Part shown: piece by piece, positions 17,224-25,481 of the stretch
How positions within the stretch are numbered: the first letter of the stretch is position 1
Layout: every line of letters begins with the position of its first letter
Source: JAFLCM01 sp964510955
GTDB taxonomy: Bacteria; Planctomycetota; Phycisphaerae; Phycisphaerales; UBA1924
Direction of reading: 5' to 3'
Length of the DNA: 64,000 nucleotides
NCBI GenBank assembly: GCA_964510955.1
Contig: CAZEDW010000015.1
Location: forward strand, 24,442 to 88,441
Made by a program: the position numbers and the translations under genes
Notes under the pieces: generated by a model
Databases searched by the model: none
Seen by the model: the letters and a program-made list of their open reading frames with translations, nothing else
Told to the model about the DNA's origin: nothing

Positions 17224-19056
17224 TCATGGCGCCGGGCACGTCGAGCCGAACGAGCCCAGCAACGCCGTGAGGTCGGAGGTGCTGACGAATCCGTCACCGG
17301 TGACGTCGCCGCTGGTGTACGGCGTGACGGCGTGCCCGAAGTCGCCGAGCACGATCGTGAGGTCGGGGGTGTCGACGGCGCCGCTGAGATTGAGGTCCGG
17401 CAGGAGCGAGAGCGCGGCGGGGGCCGAGGTGTCGGAGCCGCAGCCGTTGGACGCCGAGCAGCGGTAGCGGATCGCGTGCGGACCGCTCAGGTGGCGTGAC
17501 GCGCTGGTGTCGGCTGCGACGGTGAGCAGGGGCGTGGTTGATCCGGACACCACCGCCCCGATACCCGGCGCGTTGCCGTCCCATGGGGCGGTCGGGCCGT
17601 CGCTGAGCGCAACGTACGTGTTGCTGCCCGGCGCTGTCTCGCGCTGCCATTGGTACGACAGGCCGGCGCCCACGGCGTCGATGCGGAACGAGGCGGAACT
17701 GCCGGGGCAGGTGGTGACCGGCGCGGGGGGTACGGCGATCGCGGGGGACACGGCGGCGCCCCGGCACAGTTCCAGAGCGTCGTCAATGCCGTTGACGTTG
17801 CAGTCCGGGATGGGTCGCCCAGCCTCGATGATCTTGTAGACGGTCGAGTTTCCGGCTGTGGTGGACCACGCGCAGGCGTACATCTCGCCGTCGTAGTCCT
17901 CGCCGAAGGAGACGAATGTCATGCCGAAAGGGAACTCGGGCTGCCGGTTCGTGAAGCTGGTCACCGAGCCGCCGACGAGGCGGAATGACCAGGTTTTCTG
18001 GTTCCAGTCGCCGAAGAAGTAGGTGCCGCGGAGCGCGGGCATCAGGCAGCCGCGGTAGACGTATCCGCCGATCACGGCGGTGCCGACGGCGTGGGTGTAC
18101 TCGTACACCGGTGGCACCGAGGGCGGGAGCTGCGCCGGGCAGCCCGCGAAGTTCGTGGGGAGCGTGCCCTCGATACAGCGCCAACCGAAAAAAGATCCGC
18201 CCGCGGAAGCGGGAACGACCATGTCCACCTCTTCACGCTGGCCCTGCCCCACGTCGCCGATCCACAGGTCACCGGTCTGGCGGTCGAACGAGCAGCGCCA
18301 CGGGTTGCGCAGGCCGTAGCACCAGATTTCGCCGGCCGCGCCCGGGGTTGACACGAACGGGTTGCTGGCGGGGATGACGTAGTTCTTGTTGGCGTCGGCG
18401 GGGAACCCGTCGTCGTCGGCGGTGCCGGGGACGCCGTCGGGCCCGTTGACGTCGATACGGAGGATCTTGCCTTTGAGCACGGTGAGGTCCGAACCGGCGT
18501 TGAGCGGGTCGTTCTCGCCGCCGTCGCCGGTGGCGATGTAGAGCTTGCCGTCGGTGCCGAAGTCCATCCAACCGGCGCGGTGCTGCTTGATCGTGTAGGG
18601 GATGCGGAGGATCTGCACGCGCGAGTTGAAATCGGCGACGTCTGGGTTGCCCGGCAGTGTTTTGAACCGCATGACGACCGTGTCTGCGAGATTGGAGGTG
18701 CCGACGGTAAAGTTGACGTAGAAGTAGCCGTTGGTCGCGAAGTTCGGGTGGAACGCCAGGCCGAGCAGGCCGTACTCGAGCACATAGGCGTCCGAGCCGG
18801 TCATGAGCGAGGCGACATCAACCATCGGAGTGGGCAGCACCGAGCCGTTGCGCACAACCTTGACCTTGCCTCGCTGCTCAACGATGTAGATGCTCGACGG
18901 GTCCTGCGGCGCGTGGGTGACGAACACCGGTTGGGTGAGGCCCGTGGCGAACGTCTGCAGCGCCAGCGGTGGATCGGCGGCCATCGCCGGCGCGGCGCCG
19001 GCGGCGGAGGCCGCGATCGTGAGGACGAGGCGCAGGGATCGCGTCAGGCATGGCAT
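17224..19056 (-). CDS. Secreted PQQ-dependent sugar dehydrogenase-like (GSDH family) protein with dockerin
   Basis: A 610-residue exported protein. The ATG at 19056 is preceded by TGGAGGAACGAAAC and starts a signal peptide ending APAMAADP; the frame is open a further 29 codons upstream without such features. Residues about 35-420 match the glucose/sorbosone dehydrogenase beta-propeller: GLTQPVFVTHAPQDPS, IYIVEQRGKVKVVRNG, GLLGLAFHPNFATNGYFYV, LYIATGDGGENDPLN, and FGEDYDGEMYAC. Relatives oxidise aldose sugars with PQQ in the periplasm, but many family members are uncharacterised, and PQQ and calcium ligands cannot be verified by eye. An Ig-like stretch follows, then dockerin loops (DLNLSGAVDTPDL and DVTGDGFVSTSDL). 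Confidence 0.82.
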   Translation of the reverse strand: MPCLTRSLRLVLTIAASAAGAAPAMAADPPLALQTFATGLTQPVFVTHAPQDPSSIYIVEQRGKVKVVRNGSVLPTPMVDVASLMTGSDAYVLEYGLLGLAFHPNFATNGYFYVNFTVGTSNLADTVVMRFKTLPGNPDVADFNSRVQILRIPYTIKQHRAGWMDFGTDGKLYIATGDGGENDPLNAGSDLTVLKGKILRIDVNGPDGVPGTADDDGFPADANKNYVIPASNPFVSTPGAAGEIWCYGLRNPWRCSFDRQTGDLWIGDVGQGQREEVDMVVPASAGGSFFGWRCIEGTLPTNFAGCPAQLPPSVPPVYEYTHAVGTAVIGGYVYRGCLMPALRGTYFFGDWNQKTWSFRLVGGSVTSFTNRQPEFPFGMTFVSFGEDYDGEMYACAWSTTAGNSTVYKIIEAGRPIPDCNVNGIDDALELCRGAAVSPAIAVPPAPVTTCPGSSASFRIDAVGAGLSYQWQRETAPGSNTYVALSDGPTAPWDGNAPGIGAVVSGSTTPLLTVAADTSASRHLSGPHAIRYRCSASNGCGSDTSAPAALSLLPDLNLSGAVDTPDLTIVLGDFGHAVTPYTSGDVTGDGFVSTSDLTALLGSFGSTCPAP

Positions 19057-19208
19057 GTTTCGTTCCTCCAGGCGGTTGGGATCGCGCGCCGCGCGTTGGG
19101 TGGCGGCCCGATGACAAGTTACAAACCCCCCGGCTTGCGGCACCCGTCAGTGCTGCGGTCTCCCGTTTTTGGCCGCTGCCATCGACCATCCGGTGCTGGG
19201 AGATTCGC

Positions 19209-21032
19209 TTAGCAGCCGAGCCCGAACTGTCCGAGCAACGCCACGAGGTCGGCGGTGTCGACGCGCCCGTCGCCGTTGAAATCCCCCGGCGCCCACCGGG
19301 CGACCGAGGCGCCGAAGGAGCCGAGCAGCGTGAGCAGGTCCGGTGTGTCGATGAGCAGATCGGCGTTCAGGTCGAGCGGGCAGGTCGGGATAAACTCGTA
19401 CGCGCCGACATCCACGAGGGGCTGGGCGCCGACGCCGGAGTCGGGCGACTGCGGTACATCTCTGAATCGCGGCTGCGACGCGAGGTCTTTGCTGGTTCCG
19501 ATGGGAACGCCGGCGTTCGAGCCTGCGTCGATGCACGGTGAAAGCGCGGTCAGGCGGAGATCGTCGTCGAGCGTGCCGCCGACGGCGTCGGGGCCTTTGA
19601 GGCTCACGAACAATGGGTCGCCCCCGAAGTTGCCGGCGCCACCGAGAGCGCCGGTCCAACCTTGAACGCACGAGTTCGTGACGGCGATGGGTGTGGGGCC
19701 TCCGAGCGAGCGGATGGCGGCGGCCTCGCCCGTGCCGCCCTGGCCGGCGTTGTTCCAGAACACACAGTTGATGACCCGCGAGCCGTAGCCCGGGTCCTGG
19801 ATCACGGTGGCGCCGGTCCCGCCGGTGCCGCCGTTGCTGGCGAAGGTGCAGTTGATGAAATCCGCGGCGCTTGTGTCCTTGATGTTCACGGTCACCTTTG
19901 ACGGCTGGTTGGCGGCGGTCAGTCCGTGGCCGATGAACAGCGAGTTCAGGAAGATGGGGTGAGCGTCGGCCTGGAGATACGCGGCGTCGCCGATATCGAA
20001 CGAGCCGGCGTTGTCGACAAAGCGGCAGCGGTCGATGACGGCGTGGCTGGCCTGAAGGAAGACGCCGCCGCCGCTCGACCCGGTGTGGTTCAGGTGAAAG
20101 AGGCAGTCCTCGATGCGGGGCGCGCCCTCGCTGTCGAGCAGGCCGGGCCCGTGCCCGCTGCTGATGTTGCCGTTGTTGTTGAAGAACACGCACCCACGGA
20201 TGATGGGCGAGGAAGGACCGGGGTCGGCGGGGATACGTTTGCCGTTGAAGAAGCCGCCCCCCATGTTGCCCGTGTTGGCCTCGAAGCGGCAGTTCTCGAA
20301 GAGTCCTGAGGCGACCCGCAGGTTGGCGGCGCCCGATCCGCGTTGAAAAGCCCGGTTGTTGATGAACGTGCAGTCCCGGATCGTCGGCGCCGCGGCGTCG
20401 ACGCAAAGGCCGCCGCCGCTCGCGTTGGCCGAGTTGAGCGTGAACACGCATGACAGCACCGTCGGTGAGCCGCCCACGATCAACATGCCGGCGCCGTCTT
20501 CCCGATCGACCGGGCTGATGGTGCCGATGGAGCGGGCGTCGCCCTGGCGGATGACGAAGCCGTCGATGAGGGCGGATGGGTCGCAGTTATCCGCGCGGAC
20601 GACGTGGGCGCTGTTGTCGTTGCCCGACGGGAAGCCGTTGGCCGGGTCATTGGCGTTGAGATCGCCGGTGAGAATCGTGAGATTGGCGGCGGGGTTCCGC
20701 TGTGCGAGGCTGGTCTCGACACCGGAAAACCCGGCGTAAACGGCCACGCCGTTCTTGAGTGCGAAGCTGGTGTTGCGGTCGCCGCTGGGGCCGGCGGGGG
20801 CGTAGACGCCGGCGGCGACCCAGATTTGTGCGCCGTTGCCCGGCGCGGCCGCCGTGAGGGCGGCCTGCAGACCCAGCCTGCCCCGGTACGCGTCGGCCCA
20901 GGACGAGCCGTCGTTGGTGCCGGTCGCAAGATTGGCGTTGACGTACAACACGCCCGCGGAAGCGAGGTCCGCGCCGTGCAGCAGCGCGACAAGCGCCAAG
21001 GCATTCCGAACGAAACGGCGCAAACCTTTCAT
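19209..21032 (-). CDS. Secreted right-handed beta-helix protein with dockerin
   Basis: A 607-residue exported protein. ATG 21032 has a strong ribosome site (GGAGGTGAGGCG) and begins a signal peptide ending LASAGVLYV; upstream in-frame ATGs lack one. The N-terminal block LYVNANLATGTNDGSSW followed by IWVAAGVYAP, ALKNGVAVYAGF and LTGDLNANDPANG is the standard opening of choice-of-anchor/parallel beta-helix proteins. Repeated short strands with N and G turns (CVFTLNSANASGGG, CRFEANTGNMGGGF, CVFFNNNGNISSG, CLFHLNHTGSSGGG) follow, each about 25-30 residues apart: stacked helix coils. Such proteins are often polysaccharide lyases or adhesins, but no catalytic triad is evident. The C-terminal dockerin loops are DLNADLLIDTPDL and DFNGDGRVDTADL. 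Confidence 0.82.
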   Translation of the reverse strand: MKGLRRFVRNALALVALLHGADLASAGVLYVNANLATGTNDGSSWADAYRGRLGLQAALTAAAPGNGAQIWVAAGVYAPAGPSGDRNTSFALKNGVAVYAGFSGVETSLAQRNPAANLTILTGDLNANDPANGFPSGNDNSAHVVRADNCDPSALIDGFVIRQGDARSIGTISPVDREDGAGMLIVGGSPTVLSCVFTLNSANASGGGLCVDAAAPTIRDCTFINNRAFQRGSGAANLRVASGLFENCRFEANTGNMGGGFFNGKRIPADPGPSSPIIRGCVFFNNNGNISSGHGPGLLDSEGAPRIEDCLFHLNHTGSSGGGVFLQASHAVIDRCRFVDNAGSFDIGDAAYLQADAHPIFLNSLFIGHGLTAANQPSKVTVNIKDTSAADFINCTFASNGGTGGTGATVIQDPGYGSRVINCVFWNNAGQGGTGEAAAIRSLGGPTPIAVTNSCVQGWTGALGGAGNFGGDPLFVSLKGPDAVGGTLDDDLRLTALSPCIDAGSNAGVPIGTSKDLASQPRFRDVPQSPDSGVGAQPLVDVGAYEFIPTCPLDLNADLLIDTPDLLTLLGSFGASVARWAPGDFNGDGRVDTADLVALLGQFGLGC

Positions 21033-21171
21033 CGCCTCACCTCCGACGCTTGCAAGGAGCGGAACGTCAGAGCTCCAAGTTACCATCGTGGGTGGCTCTC
21101 GCGGATGGCGTTGCATTGGGAATCACGACAAGAAATGGGACAGAGCTCGGTGCCGTCCTCTCGGGGACCAA

Positions 21172-21205
21172 GAAAATGCCCGCCCCCGATCGACCGGGGG
21201 CGGGC
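21172..21205 (-). terminator. Intrinsic terminator of the minus-strand gene ending at 21246
   Basis: An 11-bp perfect stem (GCCCGCCCCCG at 21178-21188 with CGGGGGCGGGC at 21195-21205) encloses a 6-nt loop. On the minus strand it is followed by ATTTTCTT, the expected T-rich tract. It lies 41 nt beyond the stop of the gene. Confidence 0.8.
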
Positions 21206-21245
21206 GAGCACAGTAACCGTCCGGGCGAGGCGGACCGGTAGAAGT

Positions 21246-23384
21246 TCACGGGCAGTGGCGTCCGAACTCTCCGAGGAGGGTGACGAGGTCAGCGGTGTTG
21301 ACGATGCCGTCGCCGTTGATGTCGGGGTCGCCGCCGGGGCCGCTGCCGCCGGGGCCGCCGCCACCGCCTCCTCCGCCGCCACCACCACCACCGCCACCAC
21401 CGCCCGGGCCGCCGCCGGGGCCGGGGCCGCCGAACCAGCGGAGCAGGTCCACGAGGTCCACGGTGTTCACGAAGAAGTCACGGTTGATGTCGCTGGGGCA
21501 GGTGCGCGGGGGGGTGATGGGGGCCAGCGGCACGTCGTACGCCGTGATCGCGTCCACGTCGTCGGGCAGCGGATAGTTCAGGAGCGGCGAGCTGAATCCA
21601 TTGAGGAATGAGATGTAGATCATGCGGGGATCGAGGCCGCCGGACTCGTCGACGGGCGTGGTCGGGTCGTCGCGGGCAACGCTGAAGACGACCGCCAGGG
21701 CGTTCTGCGTGTTGGTGGACGGCTCGAATGCCTTGACGAACTCGAAGCCGCGCACGTCGGTGTCGGGGCGCAGCCCGAGGTGGACGGTGCCGATGACCAC
21801 CGGCACCAGGCCGCCCGGCGTCGGCTGGTAGATGGTGCCGGGGTCGAGCATGAACCCGTTGGCGCGGTCGTACTGCGGGGTCTCGTGGTCGCTCGATACG
21901 TACCAGACGGGGCACTGCCCGGCGTAGTCGGAGACGTCAAGGCCGTCGGTATCGTCGTCGTCGATGTTGCTGCCCGGCAGCGGGTTGGGCGACATGGAGA
22001 CGTGGAGGCCGACTTCATCGAGCATGGGGTAAGGCGTGGCGGAGTATTGCACGGGGCCGGTCTGCGTGAGCGAAAGGCCGAGCACCTCGTCACGCTTCGC
22101 GGTGGTGCCGTAAAGCTGCCCGAACGTCGTGGCGGAGTAGATGGGGATCTCGCACCCGCCGAAGATATTGGGCGTCACAGAGATGGGGCCGTCGTCCTCG
22201 AACGAGATGAGCAGCTCCTCGACGCCGTGCAGGCAGCCGGAGTTGAGCACCAGCGGCTGCAAGAGCGGCGACGGCGGGATGAAGCCCGCGAGCGAGACTT
22301 CGAGCGCGTCGAAGTCGTCGGCGTCGAACCACTGCGGCGGCAGTGGCAGCGGCGCGTTCGAGCAGTACGGCGGGCCGAAGGGGATTGCCGGGGAGGGGTC
22401 GGGGTCGATGCCCAGGAAGAGCTGCGCGTCGTCACGCGAGCCGTTCTGGCCCGGGGCGGGGATGGGCGGGCCGTGCCAGGGGTAGGCGTCGCCGGGGTCG
22501 AAGGCGCCGTCGGCGTCGGCGTTGGCGTCGCCGATTTCACGGTCCGAGCCGAGGTCCACGCCGAACTCGCCGTAGACGTTGATGGGCTGGGGGTAGGTTG
22601 GAGGGAGGGCGAGAGACGCGAGGATGATGTCACCGTTGTAGCTGGCGTAGGTCTCGTCCTGGTGGAACGCGCCCTGGCCCGGCTGGCCGAGTTGGCCCGT
22701 GCAACGCCCGCCGGCGCGGACGGTGAACGGTGTGCCGGCGATGACGGTGAACGAGCCGGTCTGGTTGGTCAGGCTGCGGATGACGGTCCCGCCGCCGATG
22801 TTGAAGTAACCGCCCGTGAGCTCGGCGCCGTTCACGTAGAGGGCCGACTGCGAGACGCGGGCGTCGTCGTCGATGCCCGCTTCGGGTGTGTTGGTGGTGG
22901 TGGACGTGGCCCGCCAGTTGTAGGAGATGGTGACGGGCGTGCCCGGTGGAACGCCGGTGACGGTGAAGGTGAGCCCGGCGTCGAAGTTTGAGCTGGCTGT
23001 GGCGGTGTAGGTGTTGCGGTCGCAGCTCTGGAACGTCGAGGCGGTGACCTTCCACTTCAGCCTGACCTGGCCGGTCCCGGTGCCGTAGGCCTTCATGTGG
23101 CCGCGCCCCAGGGCGTGCAGCTCGCATCCGGGCTGCGGCACGCGGTAGTCGCTGTCGCTGAGGCACAGGGCGCCGAGGTCTGCGCCGAACAGGCCCGGGA
23201 GCCACACGTTCGAGGTGTCGGCGTCGATCACGAACGGGAACGGGTCGTTCGGGTCGTCGGCGAAGGTGTTCGTGGCTGAGCCTAGGCTCGATCCCACGAC
23301 GGTCAGCACCTGCGCCGGGGCCGGCACGGCCCAGGCGATACCTACGGCGCACGACAGCGCCACGACAGCGGTTGAGGATTTCAT
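21246..23384 (-). CDS. Large secreted protein, unknown, with glycine-interrupted dockerin
   Basis: A 712-residue exported protein starting at ATG 23384 behind AGGGAGAAAGCTC, with a signal peptide ending AVPAPAQVL. The body has no family I recognise. It contains strands such as FTVTGVPPGTPVTISYNW (residues about 145-165) and several acidic loops (DDDDTDGLDVSD, FDADDFDALEVS), which may bind calcium. The C-terminus holds two EF-hand-like dockerin loops, DINRDFFVNTVDL and DINGDGIVNTADL, but these are separated by about 35 residues made almost only of Gly and Pro, encoded by a CCG/CCA microsatellite at 21325-21433. In normal dockerins the two loops are separated by a short helix and linker, so pairing of the loops may be altered or the linker tolerated. 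Confidence 0.75.
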   Translation of the reverse strand: MKSSTAVVALSCAVGIAWAVPAPAQVLTVVGSSLGSATNTFADDPNDPFPFVIDADTSNVWLPGLFGADLGALCLSDSDYRVPQPGCELHALGRGHMKAYGTGTGQVRLKWKVTASTFQSCDRNTYTATASSNFDAGLTFTVTGVPPGTPVTISYNWRATSTTTNTPEAGIDDDARVSQSALYVNGAELTGGYFNIGGGTVIRSLTNQTGSFTVIAGTPFTVRAGGRCTGQLGQPGQGAFHQDETYASYNGDIILASLALPPTYPQPINVYGEFGVDLGSDREIGDANADADGAFDPGDAYPWHGPPIPAPGQNGSRDDAQLFLGIDPDPSPAIPFGPPYCSNAPLPLPPQWFDADDFDALEVSLAGFIPPSPLLQPLVLNSGCLHGVEELLISFEDDGPISVTPNIFGGCEIPIYSATTFGQLYGTTAKRDEVLGLSLTQTGPVQYSATPYPMLDEVGLHVSMSPNPLPGSNIDDDDTDGLDVSDYAGQCPVWYVSSDHETPQYDRANGFMLDPGTIYQPTPGGLVPVVIGTVHLGLRPDTDVRGFEFVKAFEPSTNTQNALAVVFSVARDDPTTPVDESGGLDPRMIYISFLNGFSSPLLNYPLPDDVDAITAYDVPLAPITPPRTCPSDINRDFFVNTVDLVDLLRWFGGPGPGGGPGGGGGGGGGGGGGGGGGPGGSGPGGDPDINGDGIVNTADLVTLLGEFGRHCP
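21325..21433. repeat. GGN/CCN microsatellite encoding a poly-Gly/Pro linker
   Basis: About 109 nt of nearly pure C and G with short CCA, CCT and CCG triplets. It is in frame inside the minus-strand gene and encodes a run of 17 or more glycines flanked by GP repeats. Such tracts expand and contract by slippage. Confidence 0.85.
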
Positions 23385-23431
23385 GAGCTTTCTCCCTGTG
23401 GCCGCGTGAAGCACAGATCGCGGCTGACATC

Positions 23432-23459
23432 AACCTACGAAACAGATTCACGGGAGCAA
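23432..23459 (-). promoter_or_regulatory. Candidate promoter of the gene starting at 23384
   Basis: On the minus strand TTGCTC (complement 23454-23459) and TAGGTT (complement 23432-23437) are 16 nt apart. The start would lie about 40 nt downstream, with its ribosome site between. Confidence 0.4.
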
Positions 23460-23512
23460 GGGAAAGTCCGAAATTCTTTTTGAATCTGGTGCAAGGCGGT
23501 TGGTGAGTGTTC

Positions 23513-23537
23513 GCCCGCCGCTCGGGGAGCGCCGGGC
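23513..23537 (-). terminator. Hairpin after the HAD phosphatase gene
   Basis: Ten bases GCCCGGCGCT pair with AGCGGCGGGC, with one mismatch and a 5-nt loop, just beyond the stop of the minus-strand HAD gene. It lacks a T-run, so it is at best a weak or factor-assisted terminator. Confidence 0.4.
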
Positions 23538-23545
23538 TCACGGTC

Positions 23546-24496
23546 CTACCAGTCCCCGGACAGCACCCGCTCGATGGCCGCGGCCAGGCCGTCTTCCTTG
23601 TACGACGCGGTGTGCCGGTTGGCGGCTGCTTTGACACGATCGATGGCGTTCCCCATCGCGATGCCCAGACCGCCGCCGGCGACAGCGCCCTCGATCATGG
23701 CCAGGTCGTTCACTTCATCGCCGATGCAGGCGATGCGCTGTCGCGGGATGCCCTGCTCCAGGGCCAGGCGGTGGATGGCGGTCCACTTGTTCACCTGCGG
23801 GTCGAAGACCTCGAGCAGGTGGACGCGGTCGTCCTTGGCGCCGTGCTCGCCCTTGCTCGCGTCGCCCCGGTTTGCTGCGTCCTTGGTGCCGGCGACGGCG
23901 GCGAAGTGCTGGGTGGTGGTCTCGCGGCCGAACTGCTCCTGCACGGTGCGGGCGAGTTCCATCATCACCGGGGCCTCGGCGGCGAAGCCCACCCGGACCG
24001 TGTGCTCGGGGTGCTGGTCGTGGTCGATGTGATCGACGAACTTCACCAGCACCGGCATGGCGTTGAACCACCACTGGGTGGGGTATTCGATCGGGCCGGA
24101 GTTGACCACGAGGTAGTCGAACCCGGCGGCGTCGCGGTCCTTGAGGATGAGCGGGGCCCGCTTGGCCTCGGCGAAATGGTCGCACAGCCGGCGCACCAGC
24201 GGGAGCTGCATGGCCCAGCGGTGCATGGTGCGCCCCGACCGGGCGTCGCACAGCATCGCGCCGCCGGCGCACACAATGGGCGCGACGTCACGCCCGGGCG
24301 CCGGGACGTTGGCGTCGATGGCTCCGACGGCGTACCCGGACTCCACCAGCCCGCGTCCGGTGCAGATGACGACTTCCATCCCCGCCGCCCGGGCCCGTCG
24401 CACCGCCGCGGCGTTGGCCGGCGAGACCTTGCCGTCGGGGCCCAGCAGGGTGCCGTCAAGATCGACGGCGAGGATGTCGTAGCTGGGCCTGGGCAT
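23546..24496 (-). CDS. HAD-superfamily Cof-type phosphatase
   Basis: A 316-residue cytoplasmic hydrolase of the Cof/HAD-IIB type. Motif I is AVDLDGTLLGPDG (nucleophile and acid Asp near residues 11-13), motif II is VVICTGRGLVESG, motif III lysine is likely in the VNKWTAIHRL region, and motif IV is ACIGDEVNDLAMIEGA. Between motifs II and III is the large C2 cap expected of this class. Members dephosphorylate sugar phosphates, nucleotides or cofactors; the substrate is not predictable. ATG 24496 was chosen because the motif I strand begins six residues later; the frame stays open further upstream but that part overlaps the divergent rsmA gene. The two divergent starts are only 51 nt apart. Confidence 0.88.
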   Translation of the reverse strand: MPRPSYDILAVDLDGTLLGPDGKVSPANAAAVRRARAAGMEVVICTGRGLVESGYAVGAIDANVPAPGRDVAPIVCAGGAMLCDARSGRTMHRWAMQLPLVRRLCDHFAEAKRAPLILKDRDAAGFDYLVVNSGPIEYPTQWWFNAMPVLVKFVDHIDHDQHPEHTVRVGFAAEAPVMMELARTVQEQFGRETTTQHFAAVAGTKDAANRGDASKGEHGAKDDRVHLLEVFDPQVNKWTAIHRLALEQGIPRQRIACIGDEVNDLAMIEGAVAGGGLGIAMGNAIDRVKAAANRHTASYKEDGLAAAIERVLSGDW

Positions 24497-24536
24497 GGGG
24501 CGGATCGTAGCGGTAAGGGGGCGCCGCTTCGATTCA

Positions 24537-24542
24537 TACAAT
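24537..24542 (+). promoter_or_regulatory. TACAAT -10 box directly before rsmA (leaderless start)
   Basis: TACAAT ends 5 nt before the GTG start at 24548, so transcription would begin at or next to the start codon. No Shine-Dalgarno sequence is present. No convincing -35 box is seen. Confidence 0.4.
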
Positions 24543-24547
24543 GCGGC

Positions 24548-25393
24548 GTGCAAACGCTGACCGAGATCAAGGCTCTGCTCGAATCGCGCGGGCTCTCGCC
24601 GCGCCACAGGCTCGGGCAGAACTTCCTGTGCGATCACAACCTCATCCGCAAGCTCGTCGATGAGTCGGGCGCCGCGGAGGGTGACCTCGTGCTCGAGATC
24701 GGCCCCGGCACCGGCACGCTCACGGAGGAGTTGCTCCGGCGCGGCTGCCGTGTGGTCGCGTGTGAGCTCGACGCCGGGCTGGCGGCGCTTCTGCGCGATC
24801 GTCACGCCGGCGCCCTGGCCCCCGGCGCCTTCACGCTCATCGAGGGCGACTGTCTCGACGGCAAGTCCGCCCTGAACCCCGCCATTCCCGCCGCGCTGGG
24901 CGGCTCCGCGTTCCGCCTGGTCGCCAACCTGCCCTACGGGGCGGCCAGCGCCGTGATGGCTATCCTTGCCATGGACTTCCCGCCCCCCGGGGGGTGCCTG
25001 GGGCAGTACGTGACCATCCAGCGCGAGGTCGGGGAGCGCCTCCGCGCCAAGCCGGGCACCAAGGACTACGGCGAACTGGGAGTGGTCGTGCAGAGCGTGT
25101 GTGCGGTCCGGCGTATCGCGCTGCTGCCGCCCGAGTGCTTCTGGCCACGCCCGGAGGTGACCAGCGAAATGTGCGCGATCGAGCGGCTGCCCGAGGGCCT
25201 CGCGCTCACGAGCGACCCGCGCCGGCTGAGCGAGCTATGCCGACGCCTGTTCTCGCAGCGGCGGAAGCAAATTGGAACGATTCTGGGGCGGGATTTCCCC
25301 CTGCCGATCGGCGTCTCGCCCACCGCGCGTTCGGAGCAGCTCTCGATCGAGCAGTTGGAGAGCGTCGCGCAGGTGTTGGAATCTCAAAAGTGA
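24548..25393 (+). CDS. rsmA: 16S rRNA (adenine(1518)-N6/(1519)-N6)-dimethyltransferase
   Basis: A 281-residue RsmA/KsgA of normal length, which dimethylates two adjacent adenines in the 3' hairpin of 16S rRNA using S-adenosylmethionine. It shows SPRHRLGQNFLCD (RNA/SAM pocket), LVLEIGPGTGTLTEELL (motif I), ACELDAGL (motif II acid), and VANLPYGAAS, the NLPY catalytic motif of N6-adenine methyltransferases, then FWPRPEVTSEM. GTG 24548 was chosen because family homology starts within ten residues and a -10 box abuts it; the frame is open far upstream only because it overlaps the antisense HAD gene. The C-terminus is short but complete. Confidence 0.94.
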   Translation: MQTLTEIKALLESRGLSPRHRLGQNFLCDHNLIRKLVDESGAAEGDLVLEIGPGTGTLTEELLRRGCRVVACELDAGLAALLRDRHAGALAPGAFTLIEGDCLDGKSALNPAIPAALGGSAFRLVANLPYGAASAVMAILAMDFPPPGGCLGQYVTIQREVGERLRAKPGTKDYGELGVVVQSVCAVRRIALLPPECFWPRPEVTSEMCAIERLPEGLALTSDPRRLSELCRRLFSQRRKQIGTILGRDFPLPIGVSPTARSEQLSIEQLESVAQVLESQK

Positions 25394-25481
25394 AAGGACG
25401 GAGTTTGCCGATTCCTGTAGTTGAGAATCAACCCTTGAAGTCGGAGAATCAGGGCTGTTTCCCTATGGCATACCCCGTGCA

